Assembly (NCBI GenBank): GCA_028622995.1
Contig: JAJQJQ010000003.1
Coordinates: 4,464,001-4,528,000 of the forward strand
Source: Panagrolaimus kolymaensis
Taxonomy: Eukaryota > Nematoda > Chromadorea > Rhabditida > Panagrolaimidae
Direction of reading: 5' to 3'
Length of the DNA stretch: 64,000 bases
The position numbers and the translations under genes are program-made. The notes below the pieces were generated by a model. The model was not told the DNA's origin. It made no database searches and saw only the letters and a list, made by a program, of their open reading frames with translations. Positions 45,640 to 57,527 of the stretch are shown piece after piece; the stretch's first letter is position 1, and each line of letters opens with the position of its first letter.

Positions 45640-48082
45640 TTAATGTGGAGTATCTGTGCCATTTAGAGATGGTATTGATGCTGCTTGAAGACGCTTCTTA
45701 GATGGCATAAATGGAGCTTTGCAAATGACGCTATACTTCTTAAGAAATCTGAAAAGTTTATACTTAAACATGGATTTAAAATGATAAAAAGTACTCACTC
45801 ATTAACTTTTTGAGGAAATGCATAACCATCTGCTTCTTCATTACCAATTCGTTTTTCAACGGGAATAATAACATTTTGTTGGAAGCCTCTTTCATCCCTT
45901 GATGCTCCACCGCATGTATTATCTAAGATAAATGCAATAACACCTCCAACAAACATTTTAATTTGTAGTAAAATGTTAAACATTTGATCAATCTCTCGAA
46001 TACCAGTTTCAACGGGATGTGTTTCAAAATAATCAGGGATTGCTATTCCCATGACAATAGCTATTCCCATAATAGTTAAGTTACGAGATAATTTAATATT
46101 TACAAACTAAATAAGTAAGATTTTAGATTTTTGATGAATCCTATACTCAAACGCTTACTTCCAGGTTACTTAATGCCACACCCATAATCATACAAACTCC
46201 CATTCCAAGGATTCCACCAACCATGGGATCAGGAATAGTTGCTAAAACTGCTCCAACTTTTGTAAAAACACCAAGAAGAATTAGAATGATTCCAGCAAGT
46301 TGCATCGTATGTCGGCTTGCAACACGAGTAATTGAAACAGCTGCCACATTTTCTGAATAAGTTGTAATACCAACTCCAATACCCATTAAGCCAGCGAGGC
46401 AGCAACCAAAGCCTAACATAAAAATTTAGATATTTTCGATGTTTGGAAAAAGTTTGTTGTTACCTTCAATAACAATGGATCGATTTAAAGTTGAAGCAGA
46501 TGGAGGTTTTTCTTCAGAAACTTTAGCTAAAATACCATATGCACCTAATGATTCGATAGAACATGCAACACAAGAAGCAAGCATTCCAAGGAATAAACCA
46601 ACACTAAATTTAGGAATACCAAATTGCCCTTAAATATTATATTGTTATTAAAAATAAAGGACAAGTTTTAACTTGCCAGGATATGGAACATGGAACCATG
46701 GAGATTCATGCAAATTGGAAATTGATTGTTCCTTGTCAATTCGAGCTGGACTATCTAATGGAATCCAATTAGCTTTGCTCAAAATAAACGCAATAGCATA
46801 TGAAATTATGATGGATATAAGATACTGCAAGAAAAAAAAATCAAAATAAGTTTTTTTAAACTAACATTTTATAAATTATTACCGGGAATTGTCCAAAAAG
46901 CCGATACTTTGTAAATCGAATCTTTCTTTCTGAATAGTAGGGAATTGGAACAGTATTTTCGGCTAAGAACAGCACAAAGGTCATTAAGCAAGCAAATTGG
47001 CTGGAAAAAATTTAATTAATAGAAAAAGAATTTCAGGATTCTAATTCATACATAATGCTAATCCAATGTAATTGACCCTTTTCAACTATGACTGGAACAT
47101 TTCCAATGCAAAGAAGTAAAAGTAAAGGACAAATTGTGATGGGACCAATGTGGCGAGAAATAAGTCCAATGAGGCCAGTTGCACCAACAAAAATTAGAAG
47201 TATTGCAGCCAAGGCAAGACTTCCTTGAATCTATAAATGATTTATTTATAAAGTTAAAAATTTTTTTATAAAGTTTTACCGTTCGAACACGATCCAAATA
47301 AAATTCACTTGGAACCACATCTTGCAAGGTTGCATTGCAACGCATTTCAGGTAACTTTGCAAAGGCATAAAGAGGCGGAAGAAAAGCAAATGAAGGGCCT
47401 TGGAGGATAGCGAGCCTAAAAAAAATTATTTCATTAATCTTTCAAAGTTGCATTAGCAGCCAACCTTAATCCGAAAACAGTTTGAACAAGGGTTGTAATT
47501 CCTGTAACGACAAATGTAGTTGAGATCAATTGAACTCGAAGATTAATAGTATCAACACCAGCACATGCAAGTTCTGACACCAAATATGGTGCAATTAAAA
47601 TTCCACTTATGCATATCATAGTTTGCTAAAGATAAGAAACAAATTAAACAAAGCTTCTTTGTTTAATAAATAAATTTTTTTATCATCGGAGAAAAGTAAT
47701 TTATTATTTTCTTTTTTCTTTGTTTTTTTTATCAATGGTTGACAAAAATTTACTTCCCTGTTCAAAAAAATCGTCCTGTTATATTTTTTTAATATAGAAA
47801 TTCAAGTTTTTTTATAATCAAGAATTTTAAATTAAAATATATCTCATTTTTTAACTAATCCTTCCTACGTAAATAAAAACAAACAAAAAAACTTACTTGA
47901 AATCCAAGTAAAATCGCTTGATTCCATTTTGGAACATCGCCAGCTCGAAAAGCAAGCTTTTGACGTTTATCACCACCTTCGGATGAAGTTTCCGTCATTT
48001 CAATGGATGTTGTTTCAGATATTCCTACCTTTCTATTATCGCTACGATGTTGTGGTGATGGTGGAGGGGATTCTTCATTCAT
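45640..48082 (-). CDS. SLC23-family nucleobase/ascorbate transporter
   Basis: Ten exons (48082-47897, 47625-47465, 47415-47280, 47230-47052, 47000-46883, 46824-46677, 46628-46464, 46412-46159, 46106-45799, 45748-45640) join in phase to 587 residues. After a disordered cytoplasmic N-terminus come about twelve to fourteen hydrophobic segments. Helix 1 has ILLGFQQTMICISG, with QQ where vertebrates have QH. FGLRLAILQGPSFAFL, PYPGQFGIP and the NAT signature TTYSENVAAVSITRVASR place it in SLC23. The family carries nucleobases or ascorbate with sodium or protons across the plasma membrane; the substrate cannot be read from sequence. The intron between PYPG and QFGIP uses a GC donor (CCTG|GCAAGT at 46676-46677 boundary); a GT donor there would break the conserved PYPGQ motif. 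The first intron is about 270 bases. Confidence 0.93.
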
Positions 48083-50822
48083 ATTTATATTTAATCCGTT
48101 AATAATGAGCGTAATAAAAAATAATGAACAATAAAATCTAAAAAAAAAATGGGTAAGTTAAATAAAAATAAATGTGAAAGTGAAAGTAGAACATTAATAA
48201 TAATTCATAAATATAGAGGCGTGATTTTTTTTAAACAAAAGCAATTCCAAAATTTATGGAGGTTAAAAAAACACATTAATGCAAGCAAAGATCAATAGAA
48301 TGCGATTATGGAAATTTTAAAAGTGAACAAATTTTTGTGGTTACAAAAAACACAAATTATGACAATGAACTTTTAGATGGCTTGTTTTTATATGGGTTTA
48401 TGTGGGCATGTTATTTACATAACAAAAATGTTAATCAGTAAAGAAAAAACGAATAAATTGAAATGGAGCCCAGCCCAGTCTTACTTATTTACTTAGTTAG
48501 AATCAGAAGCAAATATTATTTTATAATGCCCCATTCCAACTTTCATTAAAATTAAAAGTCTTTGTAAACAAAGACTTATGGTTTAAGAAATGCCTTAAGC
48601 TCATGATGTTATTTTTTGTGGTTGTTGTTGTCGTAGTCGTCATTAGAGCGAAATTGTAGTTTAATTGGTTTATTTTTCTTTTGAGTAAGCCTTTGTTTTC
48701 CTTCATTTTAGACGTTAGGGTTGTCGCCGTTTATTAGAAGGGAGAAAAACAAATAATGATCTTTAAAGGTTGTGATAAGAGGATCATTTAACTACGTTTT
48801 TGCCGCCGACGTATCATTTATCAGAACTAGAAAACGTTAGACATGAACGGAAGAGCTTATTTCTCTAAACCTTGTGTTATACTATGGTTAAACAATACAG
48901 ATCTCTGAATTAAATTTAAATTTATTATTTTAGTAAACATTAAAAAAAGACGACGACAAAAAACTATCTGAAACTTTTTAAGTTTTGAACAAATACTAAA
49001 AACACACAACCACGAAATAAAATAAAAAATTGACTACAAAAAATGGGAACACGATTATAGTCTAAAATTTTGCCACTAAACTTCTTGTTACTCCCTTCGG
49101 CATTTAATATATTCTTAAAGGCAAGAAGAAGAAAAACTTTAAATCTTGAAGTAAAAATAAAAAAAAAAATATTTTTGCAGCTCAATGCTGCTGTTGCAGA
49201 ATTTCTTTAAATGGCACATTGAAATGTTATTTTTTTAGACGATGGAACGAAAGACGACAAACTTTCGGGGATGCCCTAAAACGGAATGCACTTTTGCCAT
49301 AGGCGGTGAAAATGAAGAAAACAAAAAAGCATCAAAGGAATCTAAAACTAACTAACTAAACGAATGCTGAAGGATGCATTTTGAAAGGGTTAATATTAGT
49401 AAAAGCAAAAAAGTAAAATAAAATAAAAACAATATAAGCAATAACAAATTCTAAAATGAAAAAGGCGGAGCAGGAGTTCCTCGATGGATGGAAGGATAGT
49501 AGTTTAACACGGTTTCATCACGTGAAAAAGTGTGTTTATCCTGTTTTTTGTTGTTGATGCTCATTTTCTTTTTTCATGCACTTTAGAACGATCAACATCA
49601 AACACGAGGAGGATTTGCCCAAACAATATCAAACATAGAAGAGGCGCTCCTTTTTTGGTAACATAGAAAGTCACCTTTGCTCTTTTTAATTTATTGCTTT
49701 GTTATTATACATATTAATTTTTTTTCCGACTTCGAATAAAATCCTGTATTTTCATTGATTTATAAAAAATCAAAGTATGAAACAAAACAAACTTTTTTTT
49801 ATCGATTTTTATTAAACAATGAAGTTGGAAAAAATAATTTTAAATGTTTGATATATTGAGAAAAAAGCAAAACATAACTTTTGATAAAAATTCTTTTCGA
49901 GGTTTTCCCATTTTCTCTTTATTGAGATGAAACACACGCCTTAATTTAGTAATAACTGATTGATTGGTGGTAGCAAGAATGTAATAAAAGAAAAGGAAGG
50001 AGAATAATTGCAATAAACGTTAAATTGATCATCATCAATATCGTCTTTACATATACTTATTTCCGATAGGCATATTTGGTTCAAACAAAAAAAAAAGAAT
50101 GAATGACCGACACAATGGATAAGAAAAGAAAGGTAGAATTTTTATCAATATTTTAACCGGAATTTTTTAATATTATTTATTAACTATTTACCTTTTTAAT
50201 TGTATTTTCTTAGAAAAAAAGTAATAATAAAATTTGTGGAGTTAATTATTTGTTTTTACGTTTTTGTGTCTTTTTTTGTTTTCGATGACATAGGTTTAAT
50301 TCAGGTTTTATCAAATTTAAAAATTCAATAAACTTAAATACTCAAGACCAAAGTTAAAATATATTTCCATAATATTATTACCCATATGTTTTTCATAATA
50401 ATTTTTTTTAAATTTCATTTTCAAAAAATCGTTCAGTACATATATGTATAAGCCACAGAGTTTTAGAGGGTTCAAGTATCCAAATTTTGCAACACTAAAA
50501 ATTCTTTTAAATGCTTTTTAAACTATCAAAAAAGTAAACAAACTCTTTTTTTGTTATTAATGATTGATGAGCGAAAAACCTAAAGGTGATAGTCAAAATT
50601 AAAAAGCCTATTAAGAAAAAAGGTATTACTCAAAAAAATCTATAATTTAATTTGCTAAAGTTTCTCTATGATTTTTTCTAACATTTTTTATTCTTCTTTA
50701 ATTCGTGTCTATTTTTTATTTATGAATCATTTTCTTAAAATTTTTATGTTGTTCTTTTTTAGTTTTTTTTCACTTTGGAATCATCTTTAATTGCTTCTAA
50801 ATTGGGCAATTGAAGAGGAGCC
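48083..50822. other. 2.7-kb divergent intergenic stretch
   Basis: Between the starts of the SLC23 gene and the V-ATPase gene. No coding frame with domain signal on either strand; AT-rich with homopolymer runs. It should contain both promoters and may hide untranslated leader exons. Confidence 0.5.
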
Positions 50823-53800
50823 ATGGACTTTCGAAGTGAAAAAATCAAACTTTGCCAACTTATTGTTCATAAAGAAGCTGCATTTCCATGTGTCGTAGAA
50901 CTTGGAAGGCAGACATTAGTTCAATTCAAAGATGTAAGTTATCATCAGCAACAAAAAGTAAAATATACTGAAGACTTTTAGCTCAATGATTCCCTTAGTC
51001 TCTTCCATCGAACACATGTCAATGAAATTCGACGATTTACGGAACTTGAACGAAGTTTAAGTATGGGTTTTGAAAATATTATTAAAAATTAGTAATAAAA
51101 ATGATTTTAGGATACCTTGAAACTGAAATAATTCACGCTGGCGCTCGTTCACATATTCCATATATTGATACACATAATACAGAAATTTTGCCACAAAGGG
51201 TGATTTACGACCTCGAAGTTAGTTTCATTTTTATTTTTTTTTTGATCCAAAAAAGGATTTACAATAATATTTTCGCTCTTTAAAAGGCGGATATATCTAT
51301 TTTTTTTTATAAATTATTTTTAGACTCGCATCCTTGAACTTGAAAAAGATGTTCGACAATTTCTAACAAATGAAAGCAAATTACAAAGAAATTACAATAA
51401 ATCAAGAGAATTTTTGCATGTTCTTCAAAAAGTTGAAGCCTTTTTTGAAGTTCATATTGAAGATAAAGCTTTTAATCAACTTGAAAGCAGTGGAGTGGAT
51501 GATATAAATGATTTTGGAACTCCAATTACACCATTGATTGAACAACATGCAACTCCATGGTTTGTTTCTGGAACTATAGAAGCTGCAAAAAGAGTGGCAT
51601 TTGAAAGAGTTCTCTGGCGTGCCTGTCGTCGAACAGCTTTTGTAAGAACAGCTGAAATTGCAGAAATGTTTGAAAATCCTGATACTGTTAGTATTTTTTT
51701 TATTGTCTTTAAATTTTATGAGGAGTTTTTCAGGGAAAACCTATAGAAAAATCAGTGTTTATTATTTTCTTTAAAGGTGAAAAATTACAAGATATTGTTA
51801 ATCGAGTTTGTGAAGGGTTTGTCATAAAAATATAGCTGTTACACAAATAAACAAACCTTTTTTTTAGCTTCAATGCTCAACAATACACTTGTCCTAAAAA
51901 TTCACGAGATCGGCAGCTTGCTATGGCTGAAATGACTATAAGGTTTAACGATTTGAAAACAGTTCTCGAACAAACGGAAGATCAAAAAATTCAGGTGCTA
52001 ATAAAAAATATTTATTTTTAAAGGCATTAAAGTTTTTAGTTATTTTTAGATGCTTAAAAATATTGCATATGATTTACCTGAATGGCAAAGAGAAATACAT
52101 TTGCATAAAAGTATATATCATACATTAAATAAATTTACATATGATTCAAGTGGAAATTTTGTTATTGCTGAATGTTGGGTACCTGAAACACATTTTGATG
52201 CTTTAAAAGATTCATTGCAAAAAGGTTCAGCAAATTCTGGAACCACGATTAGACCGATTATAAATGTTTTATCAACGAATGAAACTCCACCAACTTATAA
52301 TAGAGTGAATAAATTCACACATGTTTTTCAACAAATTGTTGATTCATATGGTATTGCTTGCTATCGAGAAATGAATCCTGCTCCATATACCATTATTACA
52401 TTTCCATTTATATTTGCAATTATGTTTGGAGATGTTGGTCATGCAATTGTTTTAGTTTTAGCTGCTTTAGTATTTATTTATTATGAAAAGAATATTTTAT
52501 CTCGAAGAATTAGGGATGAAGTGAGTTTCTTTCTTTCTTGTAATCTGCTTTAATTAAATTTTGATTTCAGATTTTCTCGGCATTTTTTGGTGGAAGATAT
52601 ATTATTCTTTTGATGGGATTATTTTCACTTTATACTGGCGCGGTTTACAATGATGCTTTTTCAAAGTCTTTCAACATTTTTGGTTCAGGATGGGTAAATC
52701 CGTACCCGCAAGACGAATTAAAGAAATGGGAAGCATCTTCTTTCAAGCCTCAATTAGACCCCCTAACTAGTTTCAAACACGATGATGGCCCATATTCGTT
52801 TGGATTGGACCCAGTTTGGAATTTTTCAATTAATCGTCTAAATTTTATTAATTCTATGAAAATGAAAGCTTCCATTATTATCGGAATCTCACAAATGACG
52901 TTGGGTGTATTTTTAAGCTTTTTTAATTATAAACACAAATCCTCTTATTCCGACATTTTCACTAATTTTATACCACAAATCGTATTTTTATCCGTCATTT
53001 TTGTTTATCTTTGCATACAAATTTTTGCAAAATGGATTTATTTTTGGGTTATTCCTGATGTCGTATTTGGATTTAATTATCCTGGTAAGTCATTAACTTA
53101 ATTGCGTTCGTTGAAAATATAAAGTTTTAAGGTTCACATTGCGCTCCGTCGTTATTAATTGGCTTGATTAATATGTTTATGTTTAAACCTCGAGCGCCAC
53201 AATTTACAAATGAAACGGTGTATGACAATGGTACTGTATACCAAGAATATCCACAATGCCATCTTGCTCAATGGTATCCAAATCAATCATTTGTTGAATC
53301 CATTTTAGTTGGGATTGCATTTATTTGTGTTCCAATTATGCTTTTTGGCAAACCACTTTGTAATAAGCTTTGCCATCGAAATAAGCCTAAACTTGTTGTG
53401 CACAGAAAACCTCCGATGGTAAATAACAAAAAAAAACAATCATAGAACCTTAAATAAAAATGATTTTCCCTTTTAGAGTTTGCGAGTTCAAGTAGAATCA
53501 GAAGAAATTGAACTCATCCCTGCTACAACGGATTTGAAAAATGGTAAAGCAATTGAAATGCCAATAGAAGTGGAGGAAGAGGAACATGTAAGGAAGGAAC
53601 CATACATTTCTTTCAAAAAAATTTTTTACAGGAAGGCGCCGATATGATGGTTCATCAAGCTATTCACACAATTGAATTTGTCCTTGGTTGTATTTCCCAC
53701 ACTGCTTCATATTTGCGTCTTTGGGCTTTAAGCTTAGCTCATTCACGTAAGCTTTAAAGTTTCTCAACTGAAATCAGTACTTATTTATTTACATTATAGA

Positions 53801-54126
53801 GCTTTCGGAAGTTATGTGGCATATGGTTCTTGCACCAGCTTTTAATGTCGATGGAATACTTGGAGCTATAGTTCTCTCCTTGCTTTTCTTTATTTTTACA
53901 ATTATGACAGTTAGTATCCTTGTTTTGATGGAAGGTTTATCAGCCTTTTTGCATGCTATTCGTTTGCATTGGTATAATTTTTTCATCAAAAAAACTAGCA
54001 AATAAAAAGAATATTTTTAGGGTTGAATTTCAAAGTAAATTTTATGTTGGAACTGGAAAAGCTTTCGTTCCATTTAATCTTCACCTTTGCTTAGAAAAAT
54101 TTTGTAAAGAGACGGAGGCCTTATAA
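50823..54126 (+). CDS. V-type proton ATPase subunit a (116-kDa, V0 sector)
   Basis: Thirteen exons (50823-50933, 50982-51060, 51111-51217, 51324-51686, 51734-51816, 51868-51994, 52050-52520, 52571-53084, 53132-53418, 53477-53587, 53632-53746, 53800-53971, 54021-54126) join in phase to 881 residues. The cytoplasmic N-terminal half has [24 protein letters not shown] and [11 protein letters not shown]. The membrane half opens with [22 protein letters not shown]. The essential arginine of the proton path lies in [19 protein letters not shown]. The protein ends [17 protein letters not shown] as usual. It anchors the peripheral stalk and forms the proton half-channels of V0. Caenorhabditis has four paralogues (unc-32, vha-5, vha-6, vha-7); I cannot assign which. 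AATAAA follows the stop at once. Exons 8, 12 and 13 and the 3' flank recur as broken copies downstream. Confidence 0.95.
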
Positions 54127-54645
54127 TAATAAATGCTTGTGAATTTTTTTATTGTGTATAAAAGAAGTTTATTAAATATAAAAAAATAAACGTTTATTAA
54201 GACATATTAATCAAGAAAAAAATAAATTAAAGAATTCTTAAAAAGCTAAAGAGAATTTTTTAAATTCATACATAAATATCGAAAGGAAATAAACCTTGGA
54301 AGGATTTTTGAAAGTAAGAATAAAAACCTTACTATCATCAAGTTTCATAAATTATTACCGATTATGAACTTATTTTCTGAAAGAAAATTTCATTTAAGTA
54401 TTTATCCTTTTGCTAAAACTTTTATTTTGTTATGAACTACGTAAAAGCTGTGAATTTTTAAGTTTGATGTTTTTTCTTCATTCTTCTTTTTAGTTTAAAT
54501 TTTGTTATTCTTCCCTGAATGTCAGAATTTCTTTATAAAATAATAAATTTATGGTTTTGAATATAAGGTAGCATACAAACGCAAGACAATTTAAATGATA
54601 AAAAGGCTTTGGACTTTTTCGGTAAAATATACCTCCATTTTTTTG
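54127..54645. repeat. 3' flank of the V-ATPase gene, copy 1 of a local tandem duplication
   Basis: The sequence after the V-ATPase stop (ATAATAATAAATGCTT..., a TATTAATCA site near 54205, then GTAAGAATAAAAA near 54315) recurs in the same order at about 54665-55085. The piece at about 54600-54643 (CTTTGGACTTTTTCGGTAAAA...) resembles the 3' coding end of the RNase III-like gene at 55095-55140, so copy 1 seems to keep a truncated stub of that gene. No intact gene lies here. Confidence 0.7.
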
Positions 54646-54664
54646 AAATTTTTTTTTAAGAAAT

Positions 54665-55085
54665 GGAGGCTTTATAATAATAAATGCTTATGAACTGTTT
54701 TTTATTGTGCATAAAAGAAGCTTATTCAATATTGGAATAAATATTTTTAGATATTAGGTGATTCCATAAGTTCTGTCCGATCTTAAAAAATTCAAAAAAT
54801 CGTAACTTTAGATTTTTGGTTAAATGAAGTTTTGTTTTAACTAAATTGTGACTAATTCGATTTACTAGCAAACTGTTTAAAAAAATATAAAGGTCGCAAA
54901 TTTAAAAAAAAATTACGATAGTTTGAATTTTTTGATCGGACAGAACTTATGGAACCGCCCAATATATTAATCACAAAAACAAAAAAGAATTCTAAAAAAG
55001 TTAGAGAAAGATTTTTTTATTTAATAATAAATATCAAATGAAATTAAGCCGTGGGATGAGACTGGAATGTAAGAATAAAAATCTC
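54665..55085. repeat. Copy 2 of the duplicated V-ATPase 3' flank, interrupted by a MITE
   Basis: It starts GGAGGCTTTATAATAATAAA, matching the last codons and flank of the V-ATPase gene at about 54113-54135, and follows the same order to GTAAGAATAAAAA. The copy is interrupted at 54754-54962 by a mariner-like MITE that is absent from copy 1. It runs directly into the 3' end of the RNase III-like gene. Confidence 0.72.
54754..54962. mobile_element. Mariner-like MITE with TA target duplication
   Basis: A 209-base element without coding sequence. Inverted ends share the core CCATAAGTTCTGTCCGAT (left about 54763-54780, right about 54935-54952 on the other strand), with further matches on both sides for about 35 bases in all. 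The ends read TTAGGTG and, inverted, TTGGGCG. TA flanks both sides (54752-54753 and 54963-54964), the Tc1/mariner target. The paralogous flank near 54203 reads AGACATATTAATCA, fitting an unfilled version of this site (AGATATATTAATCA). This is strong evidence for a real insertion after the duplication. Confidence 0.85.
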
Positions 55086-57527
55086 AAATGTAAAAAAGAC
55101 TTTGAACTATTTCGGTAAAATATGCTTCCAGTTTTTTGCCAATCAGTTTCATCATTTTTGGGTAGAATTTTTCCATGTCAAGGTCGAATTCGATAAACAT
55201 GGCACCAGCAAGGCTTTCAAAGAGATCAGAGAATACTTTGGACGTATTTTTTGCTTCTCCCATGTTTCCATCGCTGATTATATGATCTCGAAGTCTGAGC
55301 TCATAGCCAATTTTAGCGAAGAATTTATTCGATTTAAATACATCGTGTATCAAAGTTACGTCTTGTTTGAAAGTTCTTGATAGATCTAAGAGGTAAAGAT
55401 AAAGAAAAACATCCATGACAGCGTCACCGAAGAAAGCCAAGTTCATGTAGCTTCCGGTAATATGAAAATAAGGAGAGAATTTGTGACTGAGGGCGCAAAT
55501 AAGCAGTGGGAGTTGCCTAAATTTGTAGTCAAGACGTGTTTCTAGAGCATGGAGATTGTGCTTTTGGTACAGCTCCATGCATGTGTCCTGGAAAATTACA
55601 AAAATTTTCATTAAAAGAGACTATACTTTCTGTTTTAGTTGAAGACTTAAAAACCACCCATATTATGACTTACCAGATCCAATCCATTGTGTAAATGGGT
55701 CTTTCGGAATTTAACTACAGCTGAATTTATCTCCAAAAATGGAATATGGAGATCACTAATTACAGATATAGCGTTTGAAAATCCATGTGTCCAAAATAAT
55801 TCAAAAATAAAAAGTTGGATGGATTCATATGTCGGACTGGACAATAACAATTTTTTTTCTTCCCAAATAATGGACAATCGTTTAGGAAATTTATCGATTA
55901 CCGATTTATCGTGAAGTGTCTCGACTTGGCATCGAAATTTTTCATCCAAAAGTTTAGTCCCTTTTTTACAAGAAGGATATGTAAAATATAAGTGAGCAGT
56001 CAGGCAAAATTTTAAAAGCCATTTTCCCATTTCTCGTTGAAAAAAAGGAATGTCAATGATATAATCGACTGAGCGAAGTAACGAGGAACTCTGAGTTGGC
56101 GCAGAAGTTAGTGAGACGAAATCACTTAAAACTTCTTTAAAAGTCTTTTCACATGACGATTCTTGGTCGCAATACTGGCGTTTTTTACGTTGTTGGCTAA
56201 TTTTTGGTATAGTTTTTCTGTTTGTTTCGGTTGAATCAGCCGCCCTGTCTGGTTGCTTGGCAGGTAGTGTACACTGAGAAGTATTGTCTTGAAATCCTTG
56301 GACTATACTGGTATTCAAAGAATTGTTTACTTCGGTAAAATATGGTTTGATTTTTTCGCCAATTAGTTCCACCATTTTTGGATAAAATTTTTCCATGTTT
56401 AGGTCCAAATCGATAAACATGGCACCAGCGAGGCTTTTAAAGAGATTAGCGTAAACTTTGGACGTATTTTTTGCGTCCTTTACTATCTTTCCTTTCCTGA
56501 TTATATGGTCTCGAAGTTTGAGTTCATAGCCGATATTAACGAAATATTTTTTGGCTTTAAACGACTTGTGCATCAAAGTTAGGTCCTGTTTGAGAGTTTT
56601 TGATAGATCTAAGAGGTAGAGATACAGAAAAACATCCATGACAGCGTCACCGAAGAAAGCCAAATTCATGTAACCTCCGGTGACAAGGAAATGAGGAGAG
56701 AATTTGTGACTGAGGGCGCAAATAAGCAGTGGGAGTTGCCTAAATTTGTAGTCAAGACGTGTTTCGAGAGCACGCAGATTGTGCTTTTGGTACAGCTTCA
56801 TGCAACTGGCCTGGAAAATAAAGTAATTTACATTTTGGAGAAACACACTTTTTACTTCCATTTATCTTAAAATCTTAACTTACCAAATCCAATCCATTTT
56901 GTAAAGTCTTTTTAAATTCATCAACAGCTGGATTTATCTTTAAAAATGGAATATCGAAGCCACTAATTACAGATATAGCGTTTGAAAAACCATGTGTCCA
57001 GAATAATTCAAAAATAAAAAGTTGGATGGATTCATATGTCGGACTGGACAATAACAATTTTTTTTCTTCCCATATAATAGATAATCTTTGAGGAAATTCG
57101 TGTATTACCGATGTTTTGTGAAGTCTCGCGACTTGGCATTGAAATTGTTCATCCAAATGTCTTGTTTCTAGTGTAGGATATGTTAAATATAAGTGAGCCA
57201 TCTGACAAAATCTTAAAAGCCAGTTTCCTAATTTTCGTTGGAAAAGAGGAATCTCAATGATGTAATCGACTGAGCGAAGTAACGAGGGAGTCTGAGTTGA
57301 TGGAGAAGGTGGTGGAACGAAATCACGTAAAACTTCTATGAAAGTCTTTTCACGTGACGAGTCTTGGTTGCAGTACTGGCGTTTTTTCAGTTTCCTATTT
57401 ATTTTAGGTTCCGTTTCTTGGTTGGGTTTTGTTATATCAGAAGCCGAAAACCGTAAAGTTGATAACTGTTGCAAATCTTCCAGCTCTGGTTCGTTGAGTG
57501 TAACTGATGTATCCAGAAAAGTTTCAT
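55084..57527 (-). CDS. Dicer-derived protein with two tandem RNase IIIa-IIIb-like modules (5' end unresolved)
   Basis: Three exons (57527-56884, 56810-55674, 55587-55084) join in phase to at least 760 residues: module A (a1-b1) then module B (a2-b2). Each 'b' domain reads LETRLDYKFRQLPLLICALSHKF, then NLAFFGDAVMD, then a SLAGAMFI helix and FYPKM, in the order of Dicer's RNase IIIb (LE-x-L-x-YKF, GDAILD, ESLAGA, YYPMM). Each 'a' domain has HLY-x-TYP and a YESIQLFIFELFWTHGF segment that align with Dicer RNase IIIa (HLFLTYP; VEALIGA plus GG). Catalytic residues are decayed: GD to GN or GK in 'a', LEFLGD to LAFFGD in both 'b', and in b1 the late D/E are N/K. No helicase, PAZ or dsRNA-binding domain is seen. 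Exon 1 starts after an acceptor without an in-frame ATG, so an upstream exon is missing from the model, or the gene is truncated. Parts of the two modules are almost identical at DNA level. Confidence 0.8.

Noticed and set aside
55084..57527. Two separate RNase III-like genes
   Set aside because: Exon ends at 56884 and 55674 carry matching GTAAGT donors that join in phase to the next RNase III exon, and no start codon or terminator separates the modules.
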